Shown here piece by piece: positions 25,863 to 35,705 of a DNA stretch of 64,000 nucleotides. Position 1 is the first letter of the stretch; each line of letters opens with the position of its first letter. The position numbers and the translations under genes were made by a program. The stretch comes from Anaerotignum sp. Lineage in GTDB: Bacteria > Bacillota > Clostridia > Lachnospirales > Anaerotignaceae. The notes beneath the pieces are model-generated. The model did no database searches and was not told the DNA's origin. It saw only the letters and a list, made by a program, of their open reading frames with translations. The stretch covers positions 10,036 through 74,035 of the forward strand of contig JAFRZQ010000175.1 in NCBI GenBank assembly GCA_017442465.1, written 5' to 3'.

Positions 25863-27254
25863 TTATCTCTTCAGTGCACCAATGACCAATGTTTTATTCT
25901 CGAAAAACCGCATGCCGACAATCTTCAGTTTTACGCTGTCCATCGGCATAGGCAGCTGCTTCCACTCAGGCAGATAACACAATACCTCAACACCAACATC
26001 TGCCTTAACGATCAGGAAAGAGGTGGTTCCATCTTCCTTCGGCGGCAGATAACGGATCACAGTGCCGGAATAAAAGCCGCCGATCTCCATTTTATCCACG
26101 ATCCGGAGGATATCATTTTTAATCGGTTCATAGAACGAGATACGAAGATTCGTTACAGCGTCATCTTCCTCATTCTCTCTGCCGACCGTTACCAGCAGTG
26201 CTTCTATATACTGGTTCGGTTCAAAGATATATTTCGCCAGGGTACCGGGCGTAATACGCGCTGTACCTGTGATGTATGGGATCGTGGAGTATAAGTACAG
26301 GTCATGGCCTGCAGCGGTCAATGCGATCCTATTATTAAACGCAGCCAATACCTTGCAATTGATGATATCGCCCTCGCGCAGTCGTTCCGGGTCATTCAGA
26401 TCAAAGTATGCATCAGATAACCTTTTGTTCGCCATAAGCCGGTTCCCGATAATCAGATATTCCGTATTCCCGATTTTATCCTGATAGGTATCGACCACTT
26501 CAAGGCAGAACTGGATCTCTGCACGCAGCATCTGCCTTGCCCAGCGCCTTCTCAGATGGATCACATAATCCTTGCTCTTCTTTTTCCCGTTCCAAATCAA
26601 GATTTTCGACATCTTTTCACCGATGATCGTTACGATAGCGCCTTTGCAGAATTCATCCGTGATCTCTACTTCAAAAAAAACATCCATCATACCATCCACC
26701 GTTCGTTTCATAGCCGCACCGACCACGATACCGTTTATAATAGCTTCGCTTTCCTTCGCCATTACCAATGTCTGGAACTGGACCTCTTCTTTTTTTACAA
26801 AGGGTGTGCCGCCGTAATCGACCTTACGCCGTCTGCCGCTGACATAGTTATCATCCAGTGTCGGGAAATCAGGCTCTTCCTTTTCAGGCTCCTGTTCTTC
26901 GGCTTCTTTTGGCGCTTCCTCTTTCTGCTCTTTCTTTTTCCTGCCCCGCTTTTTAGGTTCTGCCTCTTGCGCCGCGGTCTTTTGCTGTTCTGTTTCTTGC
27001 TGCTCTGATTCTTGCTTTCCGGATCCCTTCTTCCTGCCTCTGCGATGGCGGAAAGCGGGTTTCCCCTTTTTATCCAAATATACCTCTACGCCGTCAGGGA
27101 GTTCTTCATCATCACTGTCAAGATCAATGCTTTGATCCGGCTCCGGCATTTCATAAATCATTTTGTCTAATTTTTTCGCCGGTATTTTTTCTATCTGTGA
27201 TTGGAATCTTCTCTCTTCCTCGCTTAGAGGTTCTTTTGGTTTTCTGCCAAACAT
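25863..27254 (-). CDS. Uncharacterised element protein with charged N-terminus and OB-like repeats
   Basis: The 463-residue protein begins with about 145 residues of charged, low-complexity sequence (KRGRKKKEQKEEAPKEAEE). A roughly 310-residue ordered part follows, with repeated beta-rich units of the form EAIINGIVVGAAMKRTVDG, REGDIINCKVLAAFNNRIAL, and IGGFYSGTVIRYLPPKEDG. These resemble S1/OB-fold nucleic-acid-binding units, though no canonical S1 consensus is complete. It sits directly downstream of VirD4, separated by a terminator. A role in handling the transferred DNA is possible. Confidence 0.6.
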   Translation of the reverse strand: MFGRKPKEPLSEEERRFQSQIEKIPAKKLDKMIYEMPEPDQSIDLDSDDEELPDGVEVYLDKKGKPAFRHRRGRKKGSGKQESEQQETEQQKTAAQEAEPKKRGRKKKEQKEEAPKEAEEQEPEKEEPDFPTLDDNYVSGRRRKVDYGGTPFVKKEEVQFQTLVMAKESEAIINGIVVGAAMKRTVDGMMDVFFEVEITDEFCKGAIVTIIGEKMSKILIWNGKKKSKDYVIHLRRRWARQMLRAEIQFCLEVVDTYQDKIGNTEYLIIGNRLMANKRLSDAYFDLNDPERLREGDIINCKVLAAFNNRIALTAAGHDLYLYSTIPYITGTARITPGTLAKYIFEPNQYIEALLVTVGRENEEDDAVTNLRISFYEPIKNDILRIVDKMEIGGFYSGTVIRYLPPKEDGTTSFLIVKADVGVEVLCYLPEWKQLPMPMDSVKLKIVGMRFFENKTLVIGALKR

Positions 27255-27292
27255 GAGATCCCTCCTTCAAAAAATGTATTTTCTTTTTAATG

Positions 27293-27327
27293 AAAAAAAG
27301 GACACTGATCCTACTGGATAGTGTCCT
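27293..27327 (-). terminator. Terminator between VirD4 gene and the 463-residue gene
   Basis: AGGACACT (27299-27306) pairs perfectly with AGTGTCCT (27320-27327). On the minus strand the stem is followed by seven T. An inner GATCC/GGAT pair strengthens the hairpin. Confidence 0.9.
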
Positions 27328-27346
27328 GATATACCCGCCAGACGTC

Positions 27347-30040
27347 TTATAGATCTTTGGGGTCTACGGGTGTTGTATCGCTTAATTTCATTTTCAGCCG
27401 TTGTTTCGGCTTAACCGGATGTTTCCGTGTTATAGACTCATCCGATATATCATCGGTTACTGGTGCATGATCTGCCTCTTTGACAGATGCAGCTGATTTC
27501 TCCGGCAAATCCCCCTGGATCAGTGCCATAAATTCCTCCGGTTTATCCTTCCAGTTCTCTTTCTGTCTCAGCAATTCCTTCGCCAGTTCCACCGCTTCTT
27601 CCTCACGGTACTGGGTACGCAGCTGTTTGTCTACGGTATCGGCGTCGATATCTTCCTGGCTGGGTTCCCTCGGCGGCGCGGGGTTATGCTGCACCGGTTC
27701 CAATGGTTCTGCCAGCAGTGCATCCAGATCGATCGTTTCCTCGCCGGGCAGCGGGTGACCGGAGATCTTCGGGTATTTATCTATCGTTTCCTGGATCCAT
27801 ACATGGTCGGGACGATGGAAATACATATATTTATCGACCTGCATCGGTTTCTGGCCACGGATCAATGCGATCAATCGCTCCTGTTTCAGTTCGCGGATCT
27901 CGTTAATAAACATCAAACTGCGTGGGCTATGCTGTTTCGTCAGCCCAATATCGAAGTCTTTGATCGGCGAGAGGATATTTTTCTTCTCCCGTTTGACGAT
28001 AGTACTCGTTGTCATCTGGCCCATCAGTTTAGATACGAACTCAGGTGTTTTATCCTCGTTACCGCAGCCAAGGAACAGCATCAGATCACAGTCACCGAAC
28101 ATTTCCAGGCATCGGTTCTCGTCATACCGCTGCAGTAACTGCGGCAGATTCTGGATCGCCATATTGATATGAATATCGCGGGAACGGAGCGTAGAAAGTT
28201 TTTGGGTATAGTCTGGCAGCACCCCGATATTAGCGAACTCATCCAGATAAAAATGGTTGCGCACATGCAACCGTTTGCTCGTGTTCGCATCGGCCTGCGC
28301 CTGCAGCGTGGCAAAGGCAATCGTGATAAACAGCGATGAGATATAGGCTAATGAGGTCTCCTGATCGGAAATGATACAGAAGTACGCGCATTTTTCGCGC
28401 CCGGGCTTCTCAAGGTCGATCTCGTTCTCGGATGTCATCCGCTGGATATAGTATTGCTTGAACGCTGATAGCCTTGTATCCAGACCGCCCTTTGCAGATG
28501 TACAGACGTTATCGCTCCATTCGGTGAATGCACTCCAATAGCTATATGCAAGGCTATGGTTCGGGTTACAGAGCAAGAACACCTGATACAGGGAATGGTA
28601 CGTTGTCTTCTCCACTGGCACTTTAAATACCAATTCATAGACAAGACGTTCCAGTTTAAAATGTGGTGTTTGTTCATTAAACGCTCTCAGCTTCGCTTGT
28701 TCTTCTTTTGTCAGGAATATCTTTAACTGCAAAAGCTTTACGCAGGTACCAAGGTTCAGGATACGTTTCTTCGCCTCTCTGATCGTCAAAGGTTCATAGT
28801 CCTCAGGAGGATCGTTTACATCCAGGATCCGCAGGAGCATTTCATCATTGCGGTATGCCTGGATCTTATAGTACATATTGTTCAGGCGTTTTTTCTCTTT
28901 CGGTGAAGTGCATTCGGAGATCCGTTCTTTCAACTGCATCAAGCGGTCGCTCAGGTATTGATATTTCTGCCTGATGACATCTTCGATTGCTGCGTTATAC
29001 ATTTTTTCTTCTTCCGCCGTGTCGCAAGCATCGCGCCGGGCGCGGAATGTTTTCAATTCGAATTCGTACCGGTCCAGTTTCGCATCTTTTATCCTTGCTT
29101 TCGGTGTTGCGATCTCCAGCAGCAGTGTCATAAGAGCTTGCAGCAGTTTCTCCGCTGTACTCGCCCAGAATTCATTGGAGTTTTCGCTGGAAGTGTTCTT
29201 GATGATCATAGAGCTGATGGTCGTTACCCATTTCTCGCGTTCTGCGCCGAGAGTAGACAGCCATTCCATGAAGTTCCATTTATCAGAGTGCCATGGATAG
29301 ATCAGGTTGAATACTTTTACATCGTAGCCGTACTCCTTGAAGATCGGGTATGTCTTATCGCAGAGCTCGCCCTTAGGGTCGGTTACAAAGACGCTCTCAC
29401 CTCTTTTGGCGGACTCGATGAGGTTTGGGATCATGATAGATGCGGATTTACCTGTACCGGGGGCACCGAGGATAACTGTGTTACGGTTAGACAGATTATA
29501 CCGGCGCATGATATCTTCGTCCCTGGTCACTATATCACCGATATAGCCCATGTTCTGGGCGGTATTTGGTACTTTTCCGATCACGAAGCCGTTGATGCTA
29601 TCGATATCGTTCTCCGGATGAAGGCCATAGACCTCTTTAATCTCATCGCCTTCCAGAAACGATGCGGTGCCATGGGTACCGGCAGCGGATTTAGTCAGGT
29701 TACGTTCTTCGTCGAATGCGTCCTGGTTCATAGCGTTATATTTACAGACGGCGTATACTGCGATTACCACAATTACGAACAGGATAGCTGTCATAAGAAG
29801 TCCTGCAAATGAAAACAGCCCGCACAAAACCCAATAGATCGGGGAGAATGGTGCGGGGCCGAATAATGAAACGCACATCCCGCTGCACAACAGGCAGCAG
29901 ATAAGGATGAACAATAATTTAGGTCTGGTCAGCTCTGTTGTTTTCTGCAGGTGCTTTTCCAAGTCCAATAGACGATGGAAAAATTTAGAGCCATATTGGT
30001 TAAATATGGCTCTAGGTTTATTCGTATTCTGTTTTTTCAT
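27347..30040 (-). CDS. virD4: VirD4/TraG-type coupling protein
   Basis: The 897-residue protein has two N-terminal membrane segments (about residues 42-62 and 72-100), Walker A GAPGTGKSASIMIPNL near residue 193, DPKGELCDKTYPIFKEYGYDV, and Walker B HFYLDEFANIGVLPD followed by the sensor region STLRSRDIHINMAIQNLPQL. This is the ATPase that brings the relaxase-DNA complex to the type IV channel. An insertion of about 200 residues between Walker A and Walker B forms an enlarged all-alpha domain. The C-terminal 130 residues are charged. Its start overlaps the upstream gene's stop by one base (TGATG). Confidence 0.93.
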   Translation of the reverse strand: MKKQNTNKPRAIFNQYGSKFFHRLLDLEKHLQKTTELTRPKLLFILICCLLCSGMCVSLFGPAPFSPIYWVLCGLFSFAGLLMTAILFVIVVIAVYAVCKYNAMNQDAFDEERNLTKSAAGTHGTASFLEGDEIKEVYGLHPENDIDSINGFVIGKVPNTAQNMGYIGDIVTRDEDIMRRYNLSNRNTVILGAPGTGKSASIMIPNLIESAKRGESVFVTDPKGELCDKTYPIFKEYGYDVKVFNLIYPWHSDKWNFMEWLSTLGAEREKWVTTISSMIIKNTSSENSNEFWASTAEKLLQALMTLLLEIATPKARIKDAKLDRYEFELKTFRARRDACDTAEEEKMYNAAIEDVIRQKYQYLSDRLMQLKERISECTSPKEKKRLNNMYYKIQAYRNDEMLLRILDVNDPPEDYEPLTIREAKKRILNLGTCVKLLQLKIFLTKEEQAKLRAFNEQTPHFKLERLVYELVFKVPVEKTTYHSLYQVFLLCNPNHSLAYSYWSAFTEWSDNVCTSAKGGLDTRLSAFKQYYIQRMTSENEIDLEKPGREKCAYFCIISDQETSLAYISSLFITIAFATLQAQADANTSKRLHVRNHFYLDEFANIGVLPDYTQKLSTLRSRDIHINMAIQNLPQLLQRYDENRCLEMFGDCDLMLFLGCGNEDKTPEFVSKLMGQMTTSTIVKREKKNILSPIKDFDIGLTKQHSPRSLMFINEIRELKQERLIALIRGQKPMQVDKYMYFHRPDHVWIQETIDKYPKISGHPLPGEETIDLDALLAEPLEPVQHNPAPPREPSQEDIDADTVDKQLRTQYREEEAVELAKELLRQKENWKDKPEEFMALIQGDLPEKSAASVKEADHAPVTDDISDESITRKHPVKPKQRLKMKLSDTTPVDPKDL

Positions 30041-31206
30041 CAGGGTCTATATACCTCCTTAACCTCCGCGATGGAGTAGCTATTATAAATTACTCTATCT
30101 GGCCAGGGGTCGAAAGCAGTACGATGGAAACTTTCCTGGAAGTTAAAACCGATGATATTTAATTTATCCAGCATCCCATTTTCGAGCATACGGCGGATGC
30201 GTTTGATTTTAATAATGTCACCACTGAACAATACGGTGCATTTCAATTCGCCGATCGTACCGTCTACTACATCTGTGGGATCATCTACACGTTGTTGTTC
30301 TTCGAATACTGATTCTAAGAAAAGTTCTTCGTTCTCTTTATAGGAACGGAACAATCTCAAATGTGCGATACCCTCTCTATCTGTATTGATCAGAAATACT
30401 TTTTTATAACAAGAGGACAGTTCCAAAGTTTCGCGTAATGCTTTACCGAAGTTGCGTTTATCTTCTTCGGGCTGATAGAGTAATCTATTCGCTTCATTTT
30501 CATAGCTATCGATAAAGAAGATCGCTTTCGTGATCGGCTGATGGAAGATCTGGATCGACAGATAATCCCTCACCTGGCTTTCTGCGTTATCGACCCAATA
30601 CATGGAGGCACCGAGTTTGAATACGGGGATGTATTCGCCATAGTGATAGTACACACCGCCGAATCTGGAGGTACAGAGTACTTTATCGCTCTTAGGGTAC
30701 TGTGCGATGATTTCTTCTTTTGTAATGAGACGAGTTACTTTCAGGACTTCTTCTTTATCGCCCTGTGGGATACTTTTATCAAACATCATAGAGATCACAG
30801 CGAGACTCCCCTGACGGGTCAGTTTTCTCGGTGTTGTTGCAGCTGTATATTTTTTGACGTCTAATATATCCTGACCTAATCTGCTTAGGCTAATGATATA
30901 ATCGTCTTCCGCGCCTTTCTTGCGTAAGATATATCCTTCACTCGCCAGTCGTAAGATAATGCGATAGATCGTATATGGTTTCTTATCTGGGATCAGGTCT
31001 GCTATTTTACTTTCAGGATAGCTGCCATATTCTTTCAAGATATAAAGAATATCATTGCTTACTGTTCCTGACTTTAAGCTAAGTGGTTTCTTTTTGTTAT
31101 CGTTTGCCATATCATCAAAACCTCTCTGTTTCAAGATTAGTTTCTTAGACACAGGCACACTCTTCAGATATGGATTCCAATTAAATTCCCACTCGTTCTT
31201 TTTCAT
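30040..31206 (-). CDS. Winged-helix protein coupled to VirD4, possible replication-relaxation type
   Basis: The protein (about 388 residues from ATG 31206) has a winged-helix segment (SNDILYILKEYGSYPESKIADLI, YTIYRIILRLASEGYILRKKG) followed by a larger alpha/beta domain with YWVDNAESQVRDYLSIQIF and KAIFFIDSYENEANRLLY. The plan recalls replication-relaxation family proteins of Gram-positive elements, but I am not certain. Start options are 31236 (no ribosome site), 31206 (GGTGG) and 31110 (GAGAGG); 31206 is chosen with doubt. It is coupled to virD4 and faces the oriT-like region at 31319-31398, so binding there is an attractive idea. Confidence 0.6.
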   Translation of the reverse strand: MKKNEWEFNWNPYLKSVPVSKKLILKQRGFDDMANDNKKKPLSLKSGTVSNDILYILKEYGSYPESKIADLIPDKKPYTIYRIILRLASEGYILRKKGAEDDYIISLSRLGQDILDVKKYTAATTPRKLTRQGSLAVISMMFDKSIPQGDKEEVLKVTRLITKEEIIAQYPKSDKVLCTSRFGGVYYHYGEYIPVFKLGASMYWVDNAESQVRDYLSIQIFHQPITKAIFFIDSYENEANRLLYQPEEDKRNFGKALRETLELSSCYKKVFLINTDREGIAHLRLFRSYKENEELFLESVFEEQQRVDDPTDVVDGTIGELKCTVLFSGDIIKIKRIRRMLENGMLDKLNIIGFNFQESFHRTAFDPWPDRVIYNSYSIAEVKEVYRP

Positions 31207-31318
31207 TTCGACCACCGTCCAACTTTTTATGTTCATATACGATTCAAATGTGACTATTCTTTTTTGTTACTAGCCATAAAGCAAGTGGAAATTTTTTTGT
31301 TTCCGAAATCATTATTTT

Positions 31319-31398
31319 GCCACGAAGTGGCTACGCATGAACTGCGAACAGTTCATACGTTTTAAAAAGAGCTTTTTAAGGGGTCAAAACCCCCCTTT
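31319..31398. other. Cluster of four adjacent hairpins, candidate oriT
   Basis: Within 80 bp there are four inverted repeats in series: GCCAC/GTGGC (31319-31331), ATGAACTG/CAGTTCAT (31337-31356), TTAAAAAG/CTTTTTAA (about 31362-31379), and AAGGGG/CCCCTT with a C-rich run (31378-31397). Consecutive inverted repeats ending in a C-run are typical of transfer origins; the nick site of ICEBs1, for example, lies in a C-rich inverted repeat. It is in the longest gap of the central transfer genes. No relaxase was recognised in the window, so the call is tentative. Confidence 0.35.
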
Positions 31399-31560
31399 TC
31401 TCTAGCCGGATTTTCCGAGAAGTTTGTTTTTTTCCAAAAAAGTTGATTTTTCAGGAAAAATTCCCTAACAAAAAATGAAAAAACAGTGAAAAAATGGGGT
31501 TACCCAAAATTTCATTCGAAAAATGGCTTTTGACTGTATTTTTTTTGCAGCCATAACCTC

Positions 31561-31673
31561 TTTATCTCTGTTATTTTTTTGCAAGGATAAGACCCTTATC
31601 CCTGCAAAATTTTTTACATCCAAAGGCCCATATCCCTGTATAAAAATTTACAGAGATAGAACCTTTATCGATG
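31561..31673. repeat. Iteron-like array, 34-35 bp period
   Basis: The 9-mer TTATCyCTG recurs at 31562-31570, 31596-31604, 31630-31638 (first base A) and 31665-31673 (last unit TTATCGATG), at spacings of 34, 34 and 35 bp. It is often preceded by ACC or CCC. Inverted copies of the same core occur at 31582-31591 and 31651-31659 and make two near-perfect hairpins with units 2 and 3. Regular same-orientation units in a non-coding region suggest binding sites of a replication initiator or a regulator. The interval 31399-31560 holds A/T-rich sequence and no gene. Confidence 0.6.
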
Positions 31674-31761
31674 CAATTTCCATTTATTAATCCGTCTGTC
31701 CGGAACTCTTTTTTTGTAATGATTTTTCAATGCTTTTCGAACTAAACTGTAACAAATACAG

Positions 31762-32433
31762 TCATAATTCAGTCGCTTCTTGTGCGCCTGATGTGCTAAG
31801 TAACCACAATAAAAAGTCACTTTGTTTCATTAAGGAAATCTCGGTTTCATTCCGTTCTGATTTACTCCCTATCCGATAAATTGACATATCAATACTATCA
31901 TCTATTATCAAATAGGACTTAAATGCATTTACAATCGCCGCTATTTCCACGCTATCATTATCCCTTATTTTCGTGGGAGAGGAATACAACGTATTGACCA
32001 CCAAAACACAGTTTTCATTGTATTCAGGCATTGGCTGAGTCTGAAATAATTCCTCTAATTCCCGTCTAACTGCCAAGGATATATACTCCTTCGACCTTGC
32101 GGAAAGACTTTTTATAAGGGGGAAAATTGACAATGTTATAATTTCATTCTCTAATTTAACAGTAACACTTTTCTCATGCCGACACAACTGTTTGAACATT
32201 AAATTTTTATCATTTTTATCTCCTCTTTCGTCGATCATTCCTGTATAAACAGGTATCTCATTCATATAGCCGGCGATAGTCTTTCTACATGACATTGACA
32301 TAGATTCCATCTCTTCTATCAGATCAATTAAAGCGGGCAAATGATGCAAGCAAACCTGGTAATCTGTCAAACTACCGTCAAGCAATCCCAACCGTTTCTG
32401 CACCTGTTTTGCCCTCTCCGTAAGATGAAACAT
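31762..32433 (-). CDS. Uncharacterised element protein (223 residues)
   Basis: The protein is soluble and mixed alpha/beta. MFHLTERAKQVQKRLGLLDG opens a helical N-terminal half; the second half has strands ENCVLVVNTLYSSP, a polar loop RDNDSVEIAAIVNAFKSYLI, and ETEISLMKQSDFLLWLLST. It is not recognised as a known family. It forms a unit with the 206-residue gene and the VirB4 gene, all close-spaced, and reads toward the iteron-like gap. Confidence 0.65.
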   Translation of the reverse strand: MFHLTERAKQVQKRLGLLDGSLTDYQVCLHHLPALIDLIEEMESMSMSCRKTIAGYMNEIPVYTGMIDERGDKNDKNLMFKQLCRHEKSVTVKLENEIITLSIFPLIKSLSARSKEYISLAVRRELEELFQTQPMPEYNENCVLVVNTLYSSPTKIRDNDSVEIAAIVNAFKSYLIIDDSIDMSIYRIGSKSERNETEISLMKQSDFLLWLLSTSGAQEATEL

Positions 32434-32451
32434 CTAAACATAACCTCCTCT

Positions 32452-33072
32452 CTACTCGTCCTGTTTGTACAGATCATTATTGTAAAAAATAAAACGGCAG
32501 CCTGCAGCATCCTTGATCTGCAGCGCATAGTACACACGGCATTTCAGCTTTATATATGCCACCTCCGAATCATCATAAACAATAATGATTAGTCTGTTCT
32601 CAGGGTCGAATCCGTTCCCGGATAATTCATTTTTAATCAGATCCCCCAATGCATAGAGCGGGACGGCTATCATTGCAGTATCTATCACATAATATGTCTG
32701 AACATTGTTCGAAACCTTGTCGCCAACGAACATTTTCGCAACGAATAAACTACTATACACACTATCGGTGAGTGTGATCGTGTCCCCCTTGTTTTTGGCT
32801 GCAATCGACGTTAAAACACTGATTGCATTCATGTATTTACTTGCAACAGGCCCGCCCTCATATGCTGAAATATATACATAATCGTCCTCTTGCATAAAGT
32901 GATACAGCCCCGCCAAATGGATCATTATATTGCGGAAGAAAGCAGCTGGTATATCAAATAATATAAGCAGATCATTTATTCTAACCTTGCCCCAACCACT
33001 CGTCAGGAAAGCTGCAATATCTTCGCTTCGGTTCTCCAAATATTCGTTTATTTCCGAATTGCAAAAATACAT
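32452..33072 (-). CDS. Uncharacterised element protein (206 residues)
   Basis: The protein starts at the second of two in-frame starts (ATG at 33072, after GGGAGGTGCTTG). Its N-terminal 70 residues look like a winged-helix domain (YLENRSEDIAAFLTSGWGKV, LAGLYHFMQEDDYVYIS), followed by an alpha/beta domain with NRLIIIVYDDSEVAYIKLK. It lies 17 bp behind the VirB4 gene. A DNA-binding or regulatory role in the element is possible; no family is recognised. Confidence 0.6.
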   Translation of the reverse strand: MYFCNSEINEYLENRSEDIAAFLTSGWGKVRINDLLILFDIPAAFFRNIMIHLAGLYHFMQEDDYVYISAYEGGPVASKYMNAISVLTSIAAKNKGDTITLTDSVYSSLFVAKMFVGDKVSNNVQTYYVIDTAMIAVPLYALGDLIKNELSGNGFDPENRLIIIVYDDSEVAYIKLKCRVYYALQIKDAAGCRFIFYNNDLYKQDE

Positions 33073-33089
33073 CAAGCACCTCCCCCTTT

Positions 33090-35705
33090 CTATACTTTCA
33101 TCCGCATAACAGCCAATTCATTAGGGTCTGTAGTGATCGCCATATGCTCCGTTGGTGTGCCGTCAAAACGAATTTCAAACGCATTATTTTCGCAGATCAA
33201 CATTGCATCGCCTCTCCTGGAGAACATGGAAATCTGATTGCGCGTTTCTGTATTCAGATACAGTTTTTCGCTGACAATGCCAAGGGTATGCTGCTGCATC
33301 TTCAACAGCACTTGGAACTGTGAGTTATTGATGATGGTATTCAGTACTGATTCATTATCCTTCGAATGCCAGTCCTGAATATCCTGTGACGCGGTAATAA
33401 CACAGCCGTTATACGCACGGATAATCTTATATAGTTCCTTTACAAAGGCTGCAGTCTGTCCGCTGCCTTCGCCTACCAGCTTCCATAATTCGTCAATTAG
33501 AACAACCTTCCGCTGTGTGATGTCCTCAGTCATAAGGTTCATGATATGATTGATGATCGTGAACATCATTGCACCAACGATTTTGTCACCGGAACTATCC
33601 AAATCGGAGATATCGAACACCGTATAATCGTTGTCCAAATCTTTGATATTCGTATGTCGATTCAGGAAGCTATAGGTACCGGAAATGAACTGCTGCATGA
33701 TACCAAGCAGTTCATTTACCTCCCGTTTGTTCTCCTGTGGTTCGGGCATTGTTGCACGGAATATACTGCGGTCATCTGCATCATCCTGCGGCTCCAACAT
33801 CTGCTTTAAGGCGATACACACATCACTGATGATCGGCATCTCCTTGTAAGTCCCGTCAGCATTTTTGATACTATTATTGTCCAGTGTAATGCCCTTTGCC
33901 TTATACGCATCAACGATAGCTACGTTCAACAAAGACCGCTGTACTGGCTTCAAATAAGGCATCAGGATCTCGAAGTATGCAGATACTACGATCAGTTTTC
34001 TCGACAGATAACTCTTTTGTCCAAGGTATCCACTGTCAGCGGGATTCAGTACCGTTTTGCTATCTGCATCGTCAGGGATACGGATATCAAATATGTTTAC
34101 ATGGTTCTCGCCGTCTGTTGTAAACTTAATGAACTGACCGCCCATATTCTCACAAAATCTTCTGTATTCCTCACCTTTGATAGGTACGATCGCGAAGCAT
34201 TTTGCCCCCGCCATTCGGCTTCTGCCAAGTAGTAATTGGCTGCCGTAAGTCTTACCACTACCCGTCGAACCAATGATCATCATGTGTGGTTTATCGTACT
34301 TGGAGGTATCGAAGTTATTGATCGCACAGAAGCGACCTGCTTTATTCTTCCCAATAAAAATACCACCCTCATCAAAGATGGATGGCTCGTTAAACGGGAA
34401 TACTGATGCAAGCTCACCGCACAGGATATTCCGCGCTGAAATACGCAGGATATCCTTATCCAACCGCACAAAAGGAAGTGTGGATCTAAACCCTTCCTCC
34501 TGCCGGAGATCCAGCGGCAAGAGCGGCATATCTTTTGATTCCATCAAGTTATATACTTCACGGATCTTATCGTCTAAAGCGTCTAATGTATCCGCTGAGA
34601 TCGTCACAAGAATAGACAGGTAATACATATCAGCACTCTCGTTATACATCTTCTCACGGAGCAGTAAAGCGTCCTGCATATTCTGTCTGGACTCCTGCGC
34701 AACGCTTGTATTCGCACTCAGGTTCTCCATTACCATCTCCTGCATATTTACCGATTGACGGACGATTTTCTTTGCAGTAGTCCTATCCTCACGGACTAAG
34801 AAAATGTCAACATCAACATCATAGGAACTGCCCAACAACGGGTTCAGCCAGCCTGCAGTTACATAGTGTCTGTAATCACTGATGTAATGATAGGATACAA
34901 ACTTACCGTTCACCTCACAGAAACTGCGGTCATAGAACGCAATCTCTTTCGGTGAAAGATAATCCTCTATCGTCAGTGAATCCTTCTTCAACGGATTACG
35001 TTCCAGTATCTCTTCGTATATCATGAATGCATGAGTTTCAAAGTCTGGAGCCAGTCTATCAAAGTGCATCAGGATATACTCATAAAGCACTGTATTGATA
35101 TATTTATTATCCGTCAGACGGGGGCTTACTACCTTACAGCCACACTTCAGCATGCACTCAGCCAGAGCGAACTCATGGCCTAGCAACACCTTCCTTACAT
35201 AGTCGAACTCAGGTGCCATCTGAAATTCTTCGAACTCATAAATCACGAAAAATCTATTCCCTGTCAGCTTATAAATCTCTACCGTATCCTTGATCTCTTT
35301 TGCCAGGTCGTCCACCATATCTCTGGTTTCTTTTGTAGCATTAGGCAGGTTCTTATAAGAGAGTAAAATCTTCAGATAATCCTCTGCTGTCTCCGGTACT
35401 GACATGACTTTTATCTGCATGGTACGGGGTGCATGGCTCAGGTATTGTGCGAACTGATACACGATACGTTCCTGTTCCAACGCATCCTTATTAAAAAAAT
35501 TCGTAGGGATGATTTCAATGATCCTGATATACCTATCATCCGTAGTGATGATAACGCCGTCAGAAACATCTCTGATATTGATAAAACTCTGCGTGCGGTA
35601 GCGTGTACTCGGACGCGGTTTGCGCCGTGTACGCTTCTCAGCAGCTGCCTGCAAATCTTCTTCTGTCCGCGCTACGTTCTTCTTTTTGACTGCGGGTAAC
35701 TTCAT
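33090..35705 (-). CDS. virB4: VirB4-like conjugation ATPase
   Basis: The 871-residue protein has a VirB4/TraE N-terminal domain and a C-terminal ATPase with Walker A IGSTGSGKTYGSQLLLG near residue 478, KCFAIVPIKGEEYRRFCENMGG, and Walker B RKVVLIDELWKLVGEGSG. The motif ITASQDIQDW follows. It drives assembly of the type IV secretion channel at the inner face of the membrane. Its start overlaps the stop of the PrgI gene (ATGA), the usual order prgI-virB4 of Firmicutes transfer modules. Length is normal for the family. Confidence 0.95.
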   Translation of the reverse strand: MKLPAVKKKNVARTEEDLQAAAEKRTRRKPRPSTRYRTQSFINIRDVSDGVIITTDDRYIRIIEIIPTNFFNKDALEQERIVYQFAQYLSHAPRTMQIKVMSVPETAEDYLKILLSYKNLPNATKETRDMVDDLAKEIKDTVEIYKLTGNRFFVIYEFEEFQMAPEFDYVRKVLLGHEFALAECMLKCGCKVVSPRLTDNKYINTVLYEYILMHFDRLAPDFETHAFMIYEEILERNPLKKDSLTIEDYLSPKEIAFYDRSFCEVNGKFVSYHYISDYRHYVTAGWLNPLLGSSYDVDVDIFLVREDRTTAKKIVRQSVNMQEMVMENLSANTSVAQESRQNMQDALLLREKMYNESADMYYLSILVTISADTLDALDDKIREVYNLMESKDMPLLPLDLRQEEGFRSTLPFVRLDKDILRISARNILCGELASVFPFNEPSIFDEGGIFIGKNKAGRFCAINNFDTSKYDKPHMMIIGSTGSGKTYGSQLLLGRSRMAGAKCFAIVPIKGEEYRRFCENMGGQFIKFTTDGENHVNIFDIRIPDDADSKTVLNPADSGYLGQKSYLSRKLIVVSAYFEILMPYLKPVQRSLLNVAIVDAYKAKGITLDNNSIKNADGTYKEMPIISDVCIALKQMLEPQDDADDRSIFRATMPEPQENKREVNELLGIMQQFISGTYSFLNRHTNIKDLDNDYTVFDISDLDSSGDKIVGAMMFTIINHIMNLMTEDITQRKVVLIDELWKLVGEGSGQTAAFVKELYKIIRAYNGCVITASQDIQDWHSKDNESVLNTIINNSQFQVLLKMQQHTLGIVSEKLYLNTETRNQISMFSRRGDAMLICENNAFEIRFDGTPTEHMAITTDPNELAVMRMKV

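Noticed and set aside
31561..31673. CRISPR array
   Set aside because: The units are only about 9 bp long with 25-bp spacers containing inverted copies, and there are no cas genes. Iteron-like is the better description.
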